Shown here one piece after another: positions 12,712 through 23,085 of a DNA stretch of 64,000 nucleotides. Both the position numbers and the translations under genes were made by a program. Origin of the DNA: Rhizobiales bacterium 65-79 (lineage in GTDB: Bacteria; Pseudomonadota; Alphaproteobacteria; Rhizobiales; Rhizobiaceae). The stretch lies in the NCBI GenBank assembly GCA_001896885.1, contig MKRJ01000046.1, forward strand, positions 1 through 64,000. The letters are read 5' to 3'. Below the pieces are notes generated by a model. The model was not told the DNA's origin. It did not search any database and saw only the letters and a list, made by a program, of their open reading frames with translations. The number at the start of each line of letters is the position of its first letter. Position 1 is the stretch's first letter.

Positions 12712-13443
12712 CTACTCCGCCTTTTCCATCGCACCACCGCTCTCGCCGGAGGGCTGCTCCGCCCCGGAAGCGGCTTCCGAGGACTGGGCGCCATCGGCTC
12801 GCGATTCTTCCTCACCATGGCCATTGGGTCTCCGGCGCGGGCGCCGACCGCGCCGTGGCGCCCCGCCCTCTTCGTCCGAAGCAGTCTCGGCCTGGCCGCC
12901 ATTCGCGCCGCGCTCGCCGCGTCCGCTATCGCCGCCATTGGCGACAGGCCGCGGCTGCTCGCCCTCGCCGCCGCCGTTCTGCTTGTACGCGACCTCGGCC
13001 GGCGTGCCTTCGATAACCGGCTGCGGGCCGCTGCCGTCATTGGCATAGGACTGGCGATTCTCGCGGCCGCTATTCACGGGGCCGCCATTCACGGGAATGC
13101 CTTCGCCGCGCTCTTCGTCGCCGTCCTCATCCAGGTCGTCGCGATTGTCGCGCACCTGCTGGATAGCCATCTGCGCCTGCGCGGCAGCGATGACGCGGTT
13201 GTAGTGTTCGGCGTGCTGGAGATAGTTCTCGGCCATGACGCGGTCGCCCGAGCTCTGCGCGTCGCGGGCAAGCGCGGTGTATTTCTCGGCGATCTGCTGG
13301 GCGGAGCCGCGGATCTTGACGTCGGGTCCGTTGCTCTCGTAGCTGCGCGTCAGGGGATTGGGGCCCCTTCGATTATTGTTGTTATTATTATTGTTGTTGT
13401 TGTTGCGCCCACGCATGCGCCTGTTCTGCTGTCCTGGCCTCAT
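12712..13443 (-). CDS. DUF4167 domain protein with poly-asparagine tract
   Basis: 243-aa protein of the alphaproteobacterial DUF4167 family. The conserved part is at about 26-100 (segment around ENYLQHAEHYNRVI), predicted helical. The rest is disordered: an Arg/Asn-rich start with eleven consecutive Asn at 14-24 (13372-13404, AAC/AAT codons) and a Gly/Arg/Glu/Ala-rich tail with RRGRRPRRRPNG. The basic, low-complexity composition suggests RNA or nucleic-acid association, but the function is not established. It sits just downstream of prmC and is closed by its own terminator at 12661-12684. The 308-base gap upstream probably holds its promoter. Confidence 0.85.
   Translation of the reverse strand: MRPGQQNRRMRGRNNNNNNNNNNNRRGPNPLTRSYESNGPDVKIRGSAQQIAEKYTALARDAQSSGDRVMAENYLQHAEHYNRVIAAAQAQMAIQQVRDNRDDLDEDGDEERGEGIPVNGGPVNSGRENRQSYANDGSGPQPVIEGTPAEVAYKQNGGGEGEQPRPVANGGDSGRGERGANGGQAETASDEEGGAPRRGRRPRRRPNGHGEEESRADGAQSSEAASGAEQPSGESGGAMEKAE
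13372..13404 (-). repeat. trinucleotide (AAY) tract encoding Asn11
   Basis: Eleven AAC/AAT codons in a row inside the DUF4167 gene, in strong contrast to the GC-rich surroundings. In-frame slippage would change only the number of Asn residues. Confidence 0.85.
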
Positions 13444-13725
13444 ACCATTCTCTTTTTTGAAAAGTGTTCGGGCATCGGAGAACGCGGATCTCTTACCGTC
13501 CGTATCGCGTTGCGTTGTCGGCTTTCAACTGCGCGCAAGGCAGCTGCCACGTGCCATATCCAAAGATCGTTTCATGTCACTTTGCCGGACAATCCCCGCA
13601 CGACGACAAGGCGTCTTTCACGCAAGAAGGCAGCTTGTTTCAACGGGAACCGAATCGCCTACGGCACTGCCTGCTTCGTCTCATCCGGCCGCCGGAACCT
13701 AGCCGCATTCGCCATGAATGCCAAG
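13444..13725. other. DUF4167 upstream region
   Basis: About 280 bases with no supported gene. It should contain the DUF4167 promoter (leftward); I see no element I can name. Confidence 0.4.
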
Positions 13726-13750
13726 CGTTTTTTCGCGAGCGCGAAAAGCG
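13726..13750 (-). terminator. hairpin after prmC
   Basis: CGCTTTTCGCG (minus strand, starting at 13750) pairs with CGCGAAAAAACG, directly after the prmC stop at 13752. AT-rich stem ends and a GC core are terminator-like, though there is no clean U-tract. Confidence 0.5.
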
Positions 13751-13751
13751 G

Positions 13752-14609
13752 TCAAACCGCCTCGAACATCAGCGCCCGCTCGTTTCCGCCGAGGTCCATC
13801 GCGCTTCCTTCAAGGGCGTATCCGGCCGCCTCGAAGATATCCTCGACGTCCTGCCGCTGATCGAAACCGATCTCGACCGCGACTCGGCCATCCTCGTCCA
13901 GATGCTTCTTCGCCCCAATCGCGATGCTGCGATAGGCATCGAGCCCATCCATCCCGCCATCGAGCGCCTTCAGCGGATCCTGGTTCCGGACTTCCGGCGC
14001 CAACTTTCCGATATCCCTGCTCGGGATATAGGGAGGATTCGATACGATGAGCGAAAATCGGCCTCTCACGGCCCCGAACCAGTTTGACACGATCACGTCG
14101 AAACGGTGCTTCACTCCGTTCATATCGGCATTGGCAAGGGCGGTTTCAAGCGCTTCGGCCGAAATATCGGTGCCAAGCGCCGTCGCCTCCCGCACCTGCG
14201 AAAGGAGCGCCAGCGCGATCGCCCCGGTCCCGGTGCCAAGATCGAGGATGCGGCAGCGCCGCCCCGCGGCTGCCCGTTCCCTCACAAAAGGCAGGCATAG
14301 ATCGACCAGCGTTTCCGTATCCGGGCGCGGCTCCAGCGTTTCCGGCGAAAGCCGGAGGTCGAGCCCGTAGAATTCGCGCCTTCCGAGGATGCGGTGCACC
14401 GGTTCATGCGCGATGCGGCGGCGAAGAGCGTCCCGAACCGCCATGGCGTCCTCGGCGGCAACTTTACGGGACGGATCGGCGATCGCGTCGGTCCGGGTCG
14501 TGTTGGTGAAGTGCTCGACGATCAGCCGCGCATCGAGCGCAGCATTCTCGATGCCGGCCTGCGCCAGCCCGGCGCGCGCTTCGCGATGAAGGAAGCCGAG
14601 GCTGGTCAT
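13752..14609 (-). CDS. prmC: PrmC, release-factor glutamine N5-methyltransferase
   Basis: 285-aa SAM-dependent methyltransferase that methylates the Gln of the GGQ motif in release factors 1 and 2. An N-terminal helical substrate-binding domain (1-85) precedes a Rossmann methyltransferase domain with SAM motif DLGTGTGA (123-130) and the diagnostic NPPY motif (191-194) that grips the substrate Gln. It lies 43 bases downstream of prfA on the same strand, so enzyme and substrate are co-transcribed, as in many bacteria. Full family length. Confidence 0.95.
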   Translation of the reverse strand: MTSLGFLHREARAGLAQAGIENAALDARLIVEHFTNTTRTDAIADPSRKVAAEDAMAVRDALRRRIAHEPVHRILGRREFYGLDLRLSPETLEPRPDTETLVDLCLPFVRERAAAGRRCRILDLGTGTGAIALALLSQVREATALGTDISAEALETALANADMNGVKHRFDVIVSNWFGAVRGRFSLIVSNPPYIPSRDIGKLAPEVRNQDPLKALDGGMDGLDAYRSIAIGAKKHLDEDGRVAVEIGFDQRQDVEDIFEAAGYALEGSAMDLGGNERALMFEAV

Positions 14610-14652
14610 GACAACGCCCCGCTATTCCTCCTGTGGAAGGGCTGGCGTCCCC

Positions 14653-15729
14653 TCACCCCGCCGATGCCTCAGCCATCAGCTTCGACTGGTGGTCGGCGAT
14701 AAGCGCGTCGATGATCTCGTCGAGATCGCCTTCCATCACCCGGTCGAGCTTGTAAAGCGTCAGGTTGATACGGTGATCGGTTACCCGCCCCTGCGGGAAA
14801 TTATAGGTGCGGATGCGTTCGGACCGGTCGCCGGAGCCGACCTGCAGCCGGCGCGCCTCGGAGCGCTCGCCTTCCGCCTTCATGCGTTCCATGTCGTAGA
14901 GGCGCGCGCGCAGGATCTGCATGGCCCGCGCCCGGTTCTGGTGCTGCGACTTCTCCGCCTGCACGACCATGATGCCGGTCGGGATGTGCAGGATGCGCAC
15001 CGCGGTCTCGGTTGTGTTGGCATGCTGGCCGCCGGAGCTGGAGGCGCGCGTCGTGTCGATGCGTATGTCCTCCGGCCTTATCTCGACATCGACTTCCTCG
15101 GCCTCCGGCAGGACGGCCACCGTCGCGGCCGAAGTGTGGATGCGACCGCCCGCCTCGGTCTCCGGCACGCGCTGCACGCGGTGCGCGCCCGACTCGAATT
15201 TCAGCCGCGCGAAGACGCCCTTCCCGGAAACCGCGGCGATGATCTCCTTGTAGCCGCCGACCTCGCCCTCGCTCGCCGAGACGACTTCGATCCGCCAGCC
15301 ATGATCGGCGGCGTAGCGCTCGTACATGCGGAAGAGATCGCCGGCGAAGAGCGCCGCCTCGTCGCCGCCCGTACCGGCGCGGATTTCGAGGATGGCGCTC
15401 TTGTCGTCGGCTGCGTCCTTGGGCAGGAGCAGGATGCGGATTTCGCCTTTCAGCCGCTCGATCCTGTCCTCCACACCGCCGATCTCGGCCGCCGCAAGCT
15501 CGCGCATCTCCACGTCGGAGCCCTTGTCGTCGCGCATGGTTTCGAGATCGGTCAATTCCTTCTCGGAAGCGCGCAATTCCCTGATCTTCGTCGCCAGTTC
15601 CTGCAGGTCCGCATATTCGGAGGCGAGCTTGACATAGGTTTCCGGATCGGCGCCGGCCGACATCCGCGCTTCTACGAGGTCGAAGCGCTTGAGCACCTGG
15701 TCCATGCGGTCGGCGGGAAGGTCGATCAT
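14653..15729 (-). CDS. prfA: Peptide chain release factor 1
   Basis: 358-aa class I release factor that terminates translation at UAA and UAG. The PxT stop-codon tripeptide is PET at 189-191 and the catalytic GGQ is at 233-235, with Gln235 the PrmC target. Start ATG 15729 ([10 protein letters not shown]) overlaps the ptsP stop in an ATGA, suggesting translational coupling; longer in-frame extensions into ptsP are not real. Its neighbour prmC is the modifying enzyme. Conserved order ptsP-prfA-prmC. Confidence 0.97.
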   Translation of the reverse strand: MIDLPADRMDQVLKRFDLVEARMSAGADPETYVKLASEYADLQELATKIRELRASEKELTDLETMRDDKGSDVEMRELAAAEIGGVEDRIERLKGEIRILLLPKDAADDKSAILEIRAGTGGDEAALFAGDLFRMYERYAADHGWRIEVVSASEGEVGGYKEIIAAVSGKGVFARLKFESGAHRVQRVPETEAGGRIHTSAATVAVLPEAEEVDVEIRPEDIRIDTTRASSSGGQHANTTETAVRILHIPTGIMVVQAEKSQHQNRARAMQILRARLYDMERMKAEGERSEARRLQVGSGDRSERIRTYNFPQGRVTDHRINLTLYKLDRVMEGDLDEIIDALIADHQSKLMAEASAG

Positions 15730-17999
15730 AGCGGAATATCGTGCTTGCGAGCGAATTCGTCGAGCAGGCCGCGCATATCCGTGCCGCCGTCCGGCTTGCC
15801 GAGCAACGCGTCCAGCATCGCCGCGAGCTCGCCGGCCGGCAGCTCGCAAAGCATCGCCTTTACCGGCCCGATCGCCGCAGGCGACATCGAGATCGAGCGG
15901 TAGCCGAGGCCGATCAGCGCCATGGCCGAGATCGTGCGCCCGGCAAGCTCGCCGCACAGCGTCACCGGCGTCCCGGCCCTTTTCCCCGCGTCGGCGATCT
16001 GTCGTAGCACCCGGAGGAACGGCACGGAAAGCGGATCGAAGCGGTCGGAAAGAAGCGTGTTGCCGCGATCGGCCGCCATGACGAACTGGAAGAGGTCGTT
16101 CGAACCAACGGAGACGAAATCGACCGCCTGCATCAGCTCGTCGAGCTGCCACATCAGGGAAGGCACCTCCAGCATCGCCCCGAGCTTCAGGCTCGTCGGC
16201 AGATGATGGGCGAAGCGCGAGAGATGCCGGACCTCGCGGTCGATCAGCTCGCGTGCCTGGCGGATCTCGCCGATCTCGGTCACCATCGGGAACATCACGC
16301 GCAATTCGCGCCCGCCCGCTGCCTTCAGGAGCGCGCGGATCTGTGTGCGAAGCAGCGCCGGACGGTCCAGCGTCAGCCGGATGGCGCGCCAGCCGAGCGC
16401 CGGGTTCTCCTCCGGCTTGGCGCTCTTGAAATAGGGAAGCACCTTGTCGCCGCCGATATCGATCGTGCGGAAGGTCACCGGCTTGTCGCGCGCCACATCG
16501 AGTACGTGCCGGTAGAGCTCCTCCTGCTGCTCGGCGCGTGGAAAGGTCGCCGCCACCATGAACTGCAGCTCGGTGCGATAGAGCCCGATCCCGGCCGCAC
16601 CCGATTCGGCGAGTTGCGGCAGGTCGACGGCAAGCCCGGCATTCATCATCAAATCGACCGCCACGCCGTCCCTGGTGACGGACGGACGGCCACGCAACTC
16701 GCGATAGAGTTCCTGTCGCTTGGCGCGGAAGCGCACCTTCTCGGCATAGGCGCCTTCTACATCGGCCTGCGGCCTCAGATGCACGCGGCCGGCATCGCCG
16801 TCGACGATGATGGCGTCGCCGTTTTCCGACATCGAGACGGCGCCGGTCACCTGCCCGGCGACGGGTATGGCCATGGCGCGGGCGACGATGACGATATGGC
16901 TGGTGATGGCGCCGTCCTCCAGCACCAGTCCGCGCAGCCTCTCGCGGGGATAGTCGAGCAGCTCGGCCGCACCCATGGAGCGCGCCACGATGATGGCGTC
17001 CTTCGGCAACGATTCGGCGATCGCCTCCGGCCCGCGTCCCATCAACTGGCGAAGCAGGCGGTTGGCGAGATCGTCGAAATCGCTCATCCGCTCGCGCATG
17101 TAGGGGTCGGTCATGTGCATCATGCGCGCGCGCATGTCCGACTGCACCTTCTCGACCGCCGCTTCGGCGGTCAGGCCGTTCCTCACCGCCTCCTCGATGC
17201 GCCGCACCCAGCCCTGGTCGTGTGCGAACATGCGGTAGGCTTCGAGCACGGCGCGGTGCTCGCCTTCCGAGGCCACGTCGCGACGCGACAGCATGTCGTC
17301 GATCGAGAGCCGGAGCGAACCGAGCGCGCTTTCGAGCCGCCTCACCTCCTCCTCGCTATCCTCATTGAAGAGGTTGGTGACGACGATGCGCGGCTCGTGC
17401 AGCACGACATGCCCGAGCCCGATGCCCTCGTTGAAGGCAAGCCCGGTGAAGCTCATCGGCCGGCTGAGGTCGAGGTCGAGCCCGGGTCTGGACAGTCGCG
17501 CAAGGTCGCCCGTGGCGATCATCTCGGCGATCACCATGGCCGTCGTCTCGAGCGCTTCGAGCTCGTCCTCGCGGTAGTTGCGCTTGGTACGGTTCTGGAC
17601 GGTCAATACGCCGAGCGTACGGCCGGCGCGCAGCACCGGCACGCCGAGGAAGGAGTTATAGATCTCCTCCCCCGTCTCCGGCAGATAGGCGAAGGCCGGA
17701 TGCTTCTGCGCGTCGGTGAGGTTCAACGCCCGCGCGCTCGCCGCGATGGTGCCGACGAGACCTTGCCCGATCTGTAGCTGGGCCCTGTGCACCGCGCTCG
17801 GGTTCAGACCTTCCGTCGCGTAGAGCTCAAGGACGGAATCGGCCCTCAGCACGTAGAGCGAGCAGACCTCGGCCACCATGTTGGAGGCGATCTCACGCAC
17901 GATCCGGTCGAGCCGCTCCTGCGGCTCCAGCGGCTCCGCCATCAACTCGCGCAGGCGGCGCAAGAGCACGCGCGGACCGCCGCCAATGTCTCGCATCAT
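15726..17999 (-). CDS. ptsP: PtsP, enzyme I of the nitrogen phosphotransferase system (EI-Ntr)
   Basis: 757-aa cytoplasmic PEP-dependent kinase that starts the PTS-Ntr phosphorelay (PtsP to NPr to EIIA-Ntr), linking nitrogen/carbon status to K+ and polymer metabolism. An N-terminal GAF domain (about 20-170), which senses glutamine/2-oxoglutarate in homologues, precedes the PEP-utilising N domain, the swivelling phosphohistidine domain with the active His in [13 protein letters not shown], and a C-terminal TIM barrel with [16 protein letters not shown]. Downstream of lysC by 90 bases and overlapping prfA by 4 bases. Confidence 0.95.
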   Translation of the reverse strand: MMRDIGGGPRVLLRRLRELMAEPLEPQERLDRIVREIASNMVAEVCSLYVLRADSVLELYATEGLNPSAVHRAQLQIGQGLVGTIAASARALNLTDAQKHPAFAYLPETGEEIYNSFLGVPVLRAGRTLGVLTVQNRTKRNYREDELEALETTAMVIAEMIATGDLARLSRPGLDLDLSRPMSFTGLAFNEGIGLGHVVLHEPRIVVTNLFNEDSEEEVRRLESALGSLRLSIDDMLSRRDVASEGEHRAVLEAYRMFAHDQGWVRRIEEAVRNGLTAEAAVEKVQSDMRARMMHMTDPYMRERMSDFDDLANRLLRQLMGRGPEAIAESLPKDAIIVARSMGAAELLDYPRERLRGLVLEDGAITSHIVIVARAMAIPVAGQVTGAVSMSENGDAIIVDGDAGRVHLRPQADVEGAYAEKVRFRAKRQELYRELRGRPSVTRDGVAVDLMMNAGLAVDLPQLAESGAAGIGLYRTELQFMVAATFPRAEQQEELYRHVLDVARDKPVTFRTIDIGGDKVLPYFKSAKPEENPALGWRAIRLTLDRPALLRTQIRALLKAAGGRELRVMFPMVTEIGEIRQARELIDREVRHLSRFAHHLPTSLKLGAMLEVPSLMWQLDELMQAVDFVSVGSNDLFQFVMAADRGNTLLSDRFDPLSVPFLRVLRQIADAGKRAGTPVTLCGELAGRTISAMALIGLGYRSISMSPAAIGPVKAMLCELPAGELAAMLDALLGKPDGGTDMRGLLDEFARKHDIPL

Positions 18000-18089
18000 G
18001 CGCTTTCTCCAACAATTCCGGCGCGGCGCCAGCCTGCCGCGCCCGCCGCCGGAATCGAAACGAACGGTTCGCCTGTTCTAGGCGATGAT

Positions 18090-19364
18090 TTAATGCTTAT
18101 CGAGACCGTAAACGGAATGCAAAGTGCGAACCGCAAGTTCCGTATAGGGTCCGTCGATCAGGATCGATATCTTGATCTCCGACGTAGTGATGGCGCGGAT
18201 GTTGATCGCCTTGTCGGCGAGCGCCTTGAAGGCGGTCGCCGCCACGCCCGCATGGCTCCGCATGCCGATACCGATGACGGAAACCTTGGACATTCCGTCA
18301 TCATGCTGGATGGCGTCGAAGCCGACCGTCTGGCGCACCTTCTCCAGGACGGCGAGCGCCCGGTCGACATCGGCGGAAGGCACCGTGAAGGTCATGTCCG
18401 TGCGGGAGCCGTCCTCCGAGATGTTCTGCACGATCATGTCGACATTGATGCCGGCCTCGGCCAGCGGCCCGAAGATGCCCGCCGCCACACCGGGCCGGTC
18501 GGCGACGCGCCTCAGCGAGATCTGCGCCTCGTCCTTGGCGTAGGCGATACCGGTGACGACCTGCTGTTCCACGATTTCATCCTCATCGCAAATGAGCGTT
18601 CCGGGCGGGTTGACAGGATCGCCCATGCCGGGCGCGTCCGGGTCATCGAATGACGAGCGCACGAAGGTACGCACCTTGTGAACCATGGCAAGCTCGACCG
18701 AGCGCACCTGCAGAACCTTGGCGCCGAGCGAGGCCATTTCGAGCATCTCCTCGAACGCCACTTTTGCCAGCCGCCGCGCCTTCGGCTCGATGCGCGGATC
18801 GGTCGTATAGACGCCGTCCACATCCGTATAGATGTCGCAGCGGTCCGCCTTGACGGCCGCCGCGATGGCGACCGCGCTGGTGTCCGAGCCGCCACGGCCG
18901 AGGGTTGCGATACGGTTGTCCGGCGCCAGCCCCTGGAAGCCGGCGATGACCGCGACCTGCCCCTCACCGAAGCGCTTGACAAGAAACGAGCCGTCGATCT
19001 CCTGGATGCGCGCGGCGCCGTGCGCATTGTCGGTGCGGATCGGGATCTGCCAGCCCTGCCAGGAACGCGCATGGATGCCCATCGATTGCAGCGCGATGGC
19101 AAGCAGGCCGGACGTGACCTGTTCGCCGGATGCCACCACCGCGTCGTATTCGCGCGCGTCGAAGAAGGGCGAATTGGCGCCCGAGACCTTGGGCATGCCC
19201 TGCACCCAGCCGACGAGCTCGTTGGTCTTGCCGGACATGGCGGAGACCACGACCGCCACCTCATGGCCGGCGTCGACCTCGCGTTTGACGTGCCGCGCCA
19301 CATTGTGGATGCGGTCGAGGTCGGCGACGGACGTTCCGCCGAACTTCATCACGATGCGCGCCAT
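18090..19364 (-). CDS. lysC: Aspartate kinase
   Basis: 424-aa kinase phosphorylating aspartate, the first step toward Lys, Thr, Met and diaminopimelate. The kinase domain carries KFGGTS at 7-12; two ACT domains at about 265-420 provide feedback control by lysine and/or threonine. The start chosen is ATG 19364 (MARIVMKFGG), the family start; an upstream in-frame extension to 19625 runs through a repeat and is not credible. No good ribosome-binding site is visible. First gene of the leftward lysC-ptsP-prfA-prmC run. Confidence 0.95.
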   Translation of the reverse strand: MARIVMKFGGTSVADLDRIHNVARHVKREVDAGHEVAVVVSAMSGKTNELVGWVQGMPKVSGANSPFFDAREYDAVVASGEQVTSGLLAIALQSMGIHARSWQGWQIPIRTDNAHGAARIQEIDGSFLVKRFGEGQVAVIAGFQGLAPDNRIATLGRGGSDTSAVAIAAAVKADRCDIYTDVDGVYTTDPRIEPKARRLAKVAFEEMLEMASLGAKVLQVRSVELAMVHKVRTFVRSSFDDPDAPGMGDPVNPPGTLICDEDEIVEQQVVTGIAYAKDEAQISLRRVADRPGVAAGIFGPLAEAGINVDMIVQNISEDGSRTDMTFTVPSADVDRALAVLEKVRQTVGFDAIQHDDGMSKVSVIGIGMRSHAGVAATAFKALADKAINIRAITTSEIKISILIDGPYTELAVRTLHSVYGLDKH

Positions 19365-19546
19365 GGGTGGAAGAACGCTTTCTACAAGCTGAAAAGGCTT
19401 CGACAGCCCGCCGGGGCCGTCCCGGAGTTTCAAGGGAAGGCGCCCCGGGATGCCGAGGCGCGAAATTCGCCGGTTCCATAGCCAAATCGTCCGCGCTTCG
19501 CAAGCGAAGGCGTGGACGCAGACGGCATTCAAGGCAACCGCGCCGT
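19365..19546. other. lysC upstream region
   Basis: Together with the repeat at 19547-19684 this makes a 346-base gene-free stretch between lysC and the ABC ATPase gene. It should contain the lysC promoter; I recognise no riboswitch or attenuator in it. Confidence 0.4.
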
Positions 19547-19684
19547 CATCCCGGTTTCCAGATAGCGCGAAGCGATAGCTGGAAGACCGGGACCCATTCC
19601 GTAGCCATTGCGGAGGCTTGGTCACAACGGAATGGATTCCGGTCTTTTGGCCGTTCGCTACGCTCCGGCCGCAAACCGGAATGA
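19547..19684. repeat. intergenic repeat family 2, copy 2
   Basis: About 138 bases homologous and co-oriented with 12484-12616; it starts CATCCCGGTTTCCAG, contains GGAAGACCGGGACCCATTCC and ATGGATTCCGGTCTTTTGG, and ends GCTCCGGCCGCAAACCGG. It sits between lysC and the first ABC operon, at one edge of what looks like inserted DNA. Confidence 0.75.
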
Positions 19685-19710
19685 CTCACGCTTAGGTAGC
19701 GCCATCGTGC

Positions 19711-20805
19711 TCAATCATTCCCCACCAGCACGATGCTTTCCGGGTCGAGATGAACGGCGACATCCGCGCCAACGGCATGCGGCCTGTTCACGTCGGCGGC
19801 GGTGGCGAAAATCTCGGTCTTGGGCGAAACGGTCGCCACCATGTATTCCATGTGGTCGCCGAGATAGGCGGCCTTGGTCACCTGCCCCTCGATTCCGCCC
19901 CTCCCGGCCGATCCGGCCGTCAACCGCACCGAGTGCGGGCGCACGGCGAGCGCCGCCGGTCCCGGCGCGATACCGCGATGCGGGAGATCGAGGGACAACG
20001 GTCCCACGCTTACCTTCGCCGTCTCGCTGTGATGCTCGCCCACCGTCGCCTCGAGCAGGTTGGCGTCGCCCATGAAATCGGCGACGAAGCGGCTGGCCGG
20101 CGCGTTATAGAGCTCGCGCGGCGTGCCGTCCTGGGCAACCCGCGCCGAGCGCATGACGATGATGCGGTCCGACACCGCCAGCGCCTCCTCCTGGTCGTGC
20201 GTGACGTAGACGACGGTGAGCGACAGATCCTGCTGCAACCCGCGGATCTCGTCGCGCACGCGGCGCCTGAGCTTGGCGTCGAGATTGGAAAGCGGCTCGT
20301 CGAAGAGCAGCACCTTCGGCTCGAGCACGATGGCGCGCGCCACAGCGACGCGCTGCTGCTGGCCGCCGGAAAGCTCGCTCGGCTGGCGCTTCTCGTAGCC
20401 GGAGAGGCCCACCAGCGCCAGCTTTTCCGCTGCGCGCGCCGCGGCGTCGGCCTTCTTCAACCCCATAGCGCGCAGCCCGTAGGAGACGTTCTCCATCACG
20501 TCCATGTGCGGGAAGAGCGCGTAGGACTGGAACACCATGGAGACGTCGCGCTCCGCCGCCGACAGCGCGGTGACGTCCGTTCCGTCGATCAGGATGCGGC
20601 CGTCGGAAGCCTGTTCGAGCCCGGCGATCAGGCGAAGCGTGGTCGTCTTGCCGCAGCCGGAAGGCCCGAGCAGCGTCACCAGCGTGCCCGGCGCGATGTC
20701 GAAGCCGACATGGTCGACGGCGACCACTTGCCCGTAGCGCTTGGTGACCGCCTCGAACCGGACGGCCGGGATGGCGCCGATCATCGCTCCGGTGGTGTGG
20801 TTCAT
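19711..20805 (-). CDS. ABC transporter ATP-binding protein (FbpC/PotA type)
   Basis: 364-aa importer ATPase. Walker A GPSGCGKTT at about 47-55, Q-loop FQSYALFPH, signature LSGGQQQR at about 145-152, Walker B VLLFDEPLSNLD, and H-loop VTHDQEEAL, followed by a C-terminal TOBE regulatory region. All ATPase motifs are intact. It lies 16 bases downstream of the fused permease gene, and the substrate-binding protein gene is first in the operon. The class covers iron(III), polyamine, 2-aminoethylphosphonate and sugar-phosphate importers; the COG1840-like binding protein favours iron(III) or a similar small ligand, but this is not proved. Confidence 0.88.
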   Translation of the reverse strand: MNHTTGAMIGAIPAVRFEAVTKRYGQVVAVDHVGFDIAPGTLVTLLGPSGCGKTTTLRLIAGLEQASDGRILIDGTDVTALSAAERDVSMVFQSYALFPHMDVMENVSYGLRAMGLKKADAAARAAEKLALVGLSGYEKRQPSELSGGQQQRVAVARAIVLEPKVLLFDEPLSNLDAKLRRRVRDEIRGLQQDLSLTVVYVTHDQEEALAVSDRIIVMRSARVAQDGTPRELYNAPASRFVADFMGDANLLEATVGEHHSETAKVSVGPLSLDLPHRGIAPGPAALAVRPHSVRLTAGSAGRGGIEGQVTKAAYLGDHMEYMVATVSPKTEIFATAADVNRPHAVGADVAVHLDPESIVLVGND

Positions 20806-20821
20806 CTTCTGCCTTTCCCGC

Positions 20822-23026
20822 TCAGGCCGCGATCGGCATCGCGTCCACGCCTTCGCGCCGCCGCCCGAGGCTGCGTTCGCCGACGAAGAACTGGATGCCG
20901 ACCAGGACGATCATCATCAGCACGATCATGACGGCCGCATAGACGATGGCGATGCCGTATTCGCCGACATCCGCGCGCCCGACGATATAGACCGTCGCCA
21001 GATTGAAGCGGCCGGTGGCCAGGAAGATCACCGCGCTCACCGCCGTCATCGCGCGCACGAAACTGTAGATCATCGCGGTCACGATAGCAGGCTTCATCAG
21101 GGGCAGCATCACCCGGCGCAGCGTGGCGAAGGAGCGCGCGCCGAGCGTCAGCGAAGCCTCGTCGAGGCTCTTGTCGATCTGTCCCAGATTGGCGAGCCCC
21201 GCGCGGATCGCGACAGGCATGTTGCGGAAGACGAACGAGATGATGATGATCAGCCCCGTGCCGGTCATCTGGATCGGCGGCACGTTGAAGGCGAGGATAT
21301 AGCTGATGCCGACGACGGTGCCCGGAATGGCGAAGCTCATCATCGCCAGGAATTCGAAGAGCGCGCGCCCGGCGAAACGCTGCCGGTCGAGCAGATAGGC
21401 GGTGAGGAGGCCGATCGCCGCCGTAAACGGCATCGAGACCAGCGCCAGCGTCATCGTCATCGTCAGCGACGGCCAGGCCGAACCGGAAAGGAACCATCCG
21501 CCGACGCCTTTCTCGACCGAGAAAGCGGTCAGGAAATACTGGAGCGTCGGCGTGTTGTCGCGGCCGATCTGGTTGACGAAACCGCCGATGAGGATGATGG
21601 CGTAGACCACGACGGTCAGCACCAGCCAGGGCACGGCGATGCCGTAGGCGCCGATCCTCAGGCCTCCCGGCAACGGCGCCGGCGTTCCCCCGTCGCCCTT
21701 GCCGCCGACGGTGACATAGCTCCGCTTGCCGATCCATTGCCGCTGGATGAGGAAGGCGGCGAGCGTGAAGACCAGCAGCACGATCGCCAGCACGGCCGCG
21801 CGGCCCTGGTCGTGCGCGGCGCCGACTACGGCGAAGAAGATGTCGGTCGAGAGCACGTTGTAATTGCCGCCGATGACCAGCGGGTTGGCGAAATCCGCCA
21901 TGCTCTCGATGAAGGAGATCAGGAACGCGCTGGCGAGCCCCGGCCGGATCAGCGGCCACGTCACGGTGCGGAAGGTGCGCCAGCGGCTGGCGCGCAGGGT
22001 CTGCGAGGCCTCTTCCATGCTGGGGCTCACGCCCTGCAGCACGCCGACCAGGACGAGAAAGGCGATCGGCGTGAAGGCGAGCACCTGCGCCATCGTTATG
22101 CCGGCGACGCCGTAGATCCAGCGGCTGCGCGGGATGCCGAAATGGTGCGACAGGAATTCGGTCACCATGCCGGCGCGGCCGAAGAGCAGGATGAGCGCCA
22201 GGCCGATGACGAAGGGCGGCGTGATGATGGGCAGGATGGAGAGCCCGCGCAGCAGCCATTTGGCGCGGATCTGCGTCCTGAGCGCGATCAGCGCCAGCGC
22301 CAGTCCGAGCGCCGTGGCTAATACGCCGACCAGCACCGCCACGAACAGCGTATTCCAGGCCACCCCGCACCGGTTCCCGCCGATGAGACAATCGAGGCTC
22401 CAGATGTTGGCGTCGAATAGCTTCTGGGTGAACAGGGCCGGAGCGAAATTGCCGGAATTGTCCCGCACCGCCGACGATAGGATGGAAAGGAGCGGGTAGG
22501 CGACGAAGATCACCAGCGTCGCGATCACGATCAGCAGCGAGCCGATGACGAAGCGGTCCCCCTTGCACCAGCCGCGCCCCGCGAAATCCGCCGCCACCAG
22601 CATGAGCATGGAAAGCGCGTAGATGACCGCGCCCCAGCCCATTCCGGGCTGCACCGGGCCTTTCGTGCCGGCCAGGGCGGCAAGCCACCCGAAGCCCCAG
22701 CCGGAATGAATGATCGCGAGCCCCTCGACCGCCATCCAGACGAGCGCGATCCCGCCGGCCACCGCCAGGCCGGCCGTCCGTCGCCTTGCCCACAGCCAAG
22801 TCGCCGCAAGGAGCGGCAGGGCGAGCGGCAAGAGCCAGGGAGCGTCATGGAGCCCTCGCAGGACTGCCGGACCGTGCGCCGCGAAATCCGCCAGCCAGCC
22901 GAAGGAGAAGAAGCCGCCCTCGACCTTATACCAGGGCAGGATCAGGAGGCCGGCCCATGCAAGGAGGAGCCAGGCGCCGATATTGCGGGCCGGGAACGTG
23001 TTCTGGTGCGGTGTCGGCCGCGTCAT
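20822..23026 (-). CDS. Fused ABC permease (FbpB/CysTW duplicate type)
   Basis: 734-aa inner-membrane protein with two BPD_transp_1 permease halves in one chain: about three extra N-terminal helices (to about 150), permease half 1 at about 230-410, a linker, and permease half 2 at about 500-710. Each half has an EAA-like loop (EEASQTLRASRWRTF and DEASLTLGARSFATL) that docks the ATPase. Single-chain double permeases are typical of FbpB-like iron(III) and related systems. ATG 23026 follows AAGG. It is separated from the binding-protein gene by a 234-base gap that holds a palindromic repeat. Confidence 0.88.
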   Translation of the reverse strand: MTRPTPHQNTFPARNIGAWLLLAWAGLLILPWYKVEGGFFSFGWLADFAAHGPAVLRGLHDAPWLLPLALPLLAATWLWARRRTAGLAVAGGIALVWMAVEGLAIIHSGWGFGWLAALAGTKGPVQPGMGWGAVIYALSMLMLVAADFAGRGWCKGDRFVIGSLLIVIATLVIFVAYPLLSILSSAVRDNSGNFAPALFTQKLFDANIWSLDCLIGGNRCGVAWNTLFVAVLVGVLATALGLALALIALRTQIRAKWLLRGLSILPIITPPFVIGLALILLFGRAGMVTEFLSHHFGIPRSRWIYGVAGITMAQVLAFTPIAFLVLVGVLQGVSPSMEEASQTLRASRWRTFRTVTWPLIRPGLASAFLISFIESMADFANPLVIGGNYNVLSTDIFFAVVGAAHDQGRAAVLAIVLLVFTLAAFLIQRQWIGKRSYVTVGGKGDGGTPAPLPGGLRIGAYGIAVPWLVLTVVVYAIILIGGFVNQIGRDNTPTLQYFLTAFSVEKGVGGWFLSGSAWPSLTMTMTLALVSMPFTAAIGLLTAYLLDRQRFAGRALFEFLAMMSFAIPGTVVGISYILAFNVPPIQMTGTGLIIIISFVFRNMPVAIRAGLANLGQIDKSLDEASLTLGARSFATLRRVMLPLMKPAIVTAMIYSFVRAMTAVSAVIFLATGRFNLATVYIVGRADVGEYGIAIVYAAVMIVLMMIVLVGIQFFVGERSLGRRREGVDAMPIAA

Positions 23027-23085
23027 TCGGCGCCTTTCCGAAGGCGGAAATTATCAGGCGGGTACAGCGTCATCGGATGCCCAAG

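Noticed and set aside
20741-22321. 526-codon plus-strand open frame
   Set aside because: Antisense shadow of the fused ABC permease; the Asp/His/Arg-rich translation is typical of such shadows.
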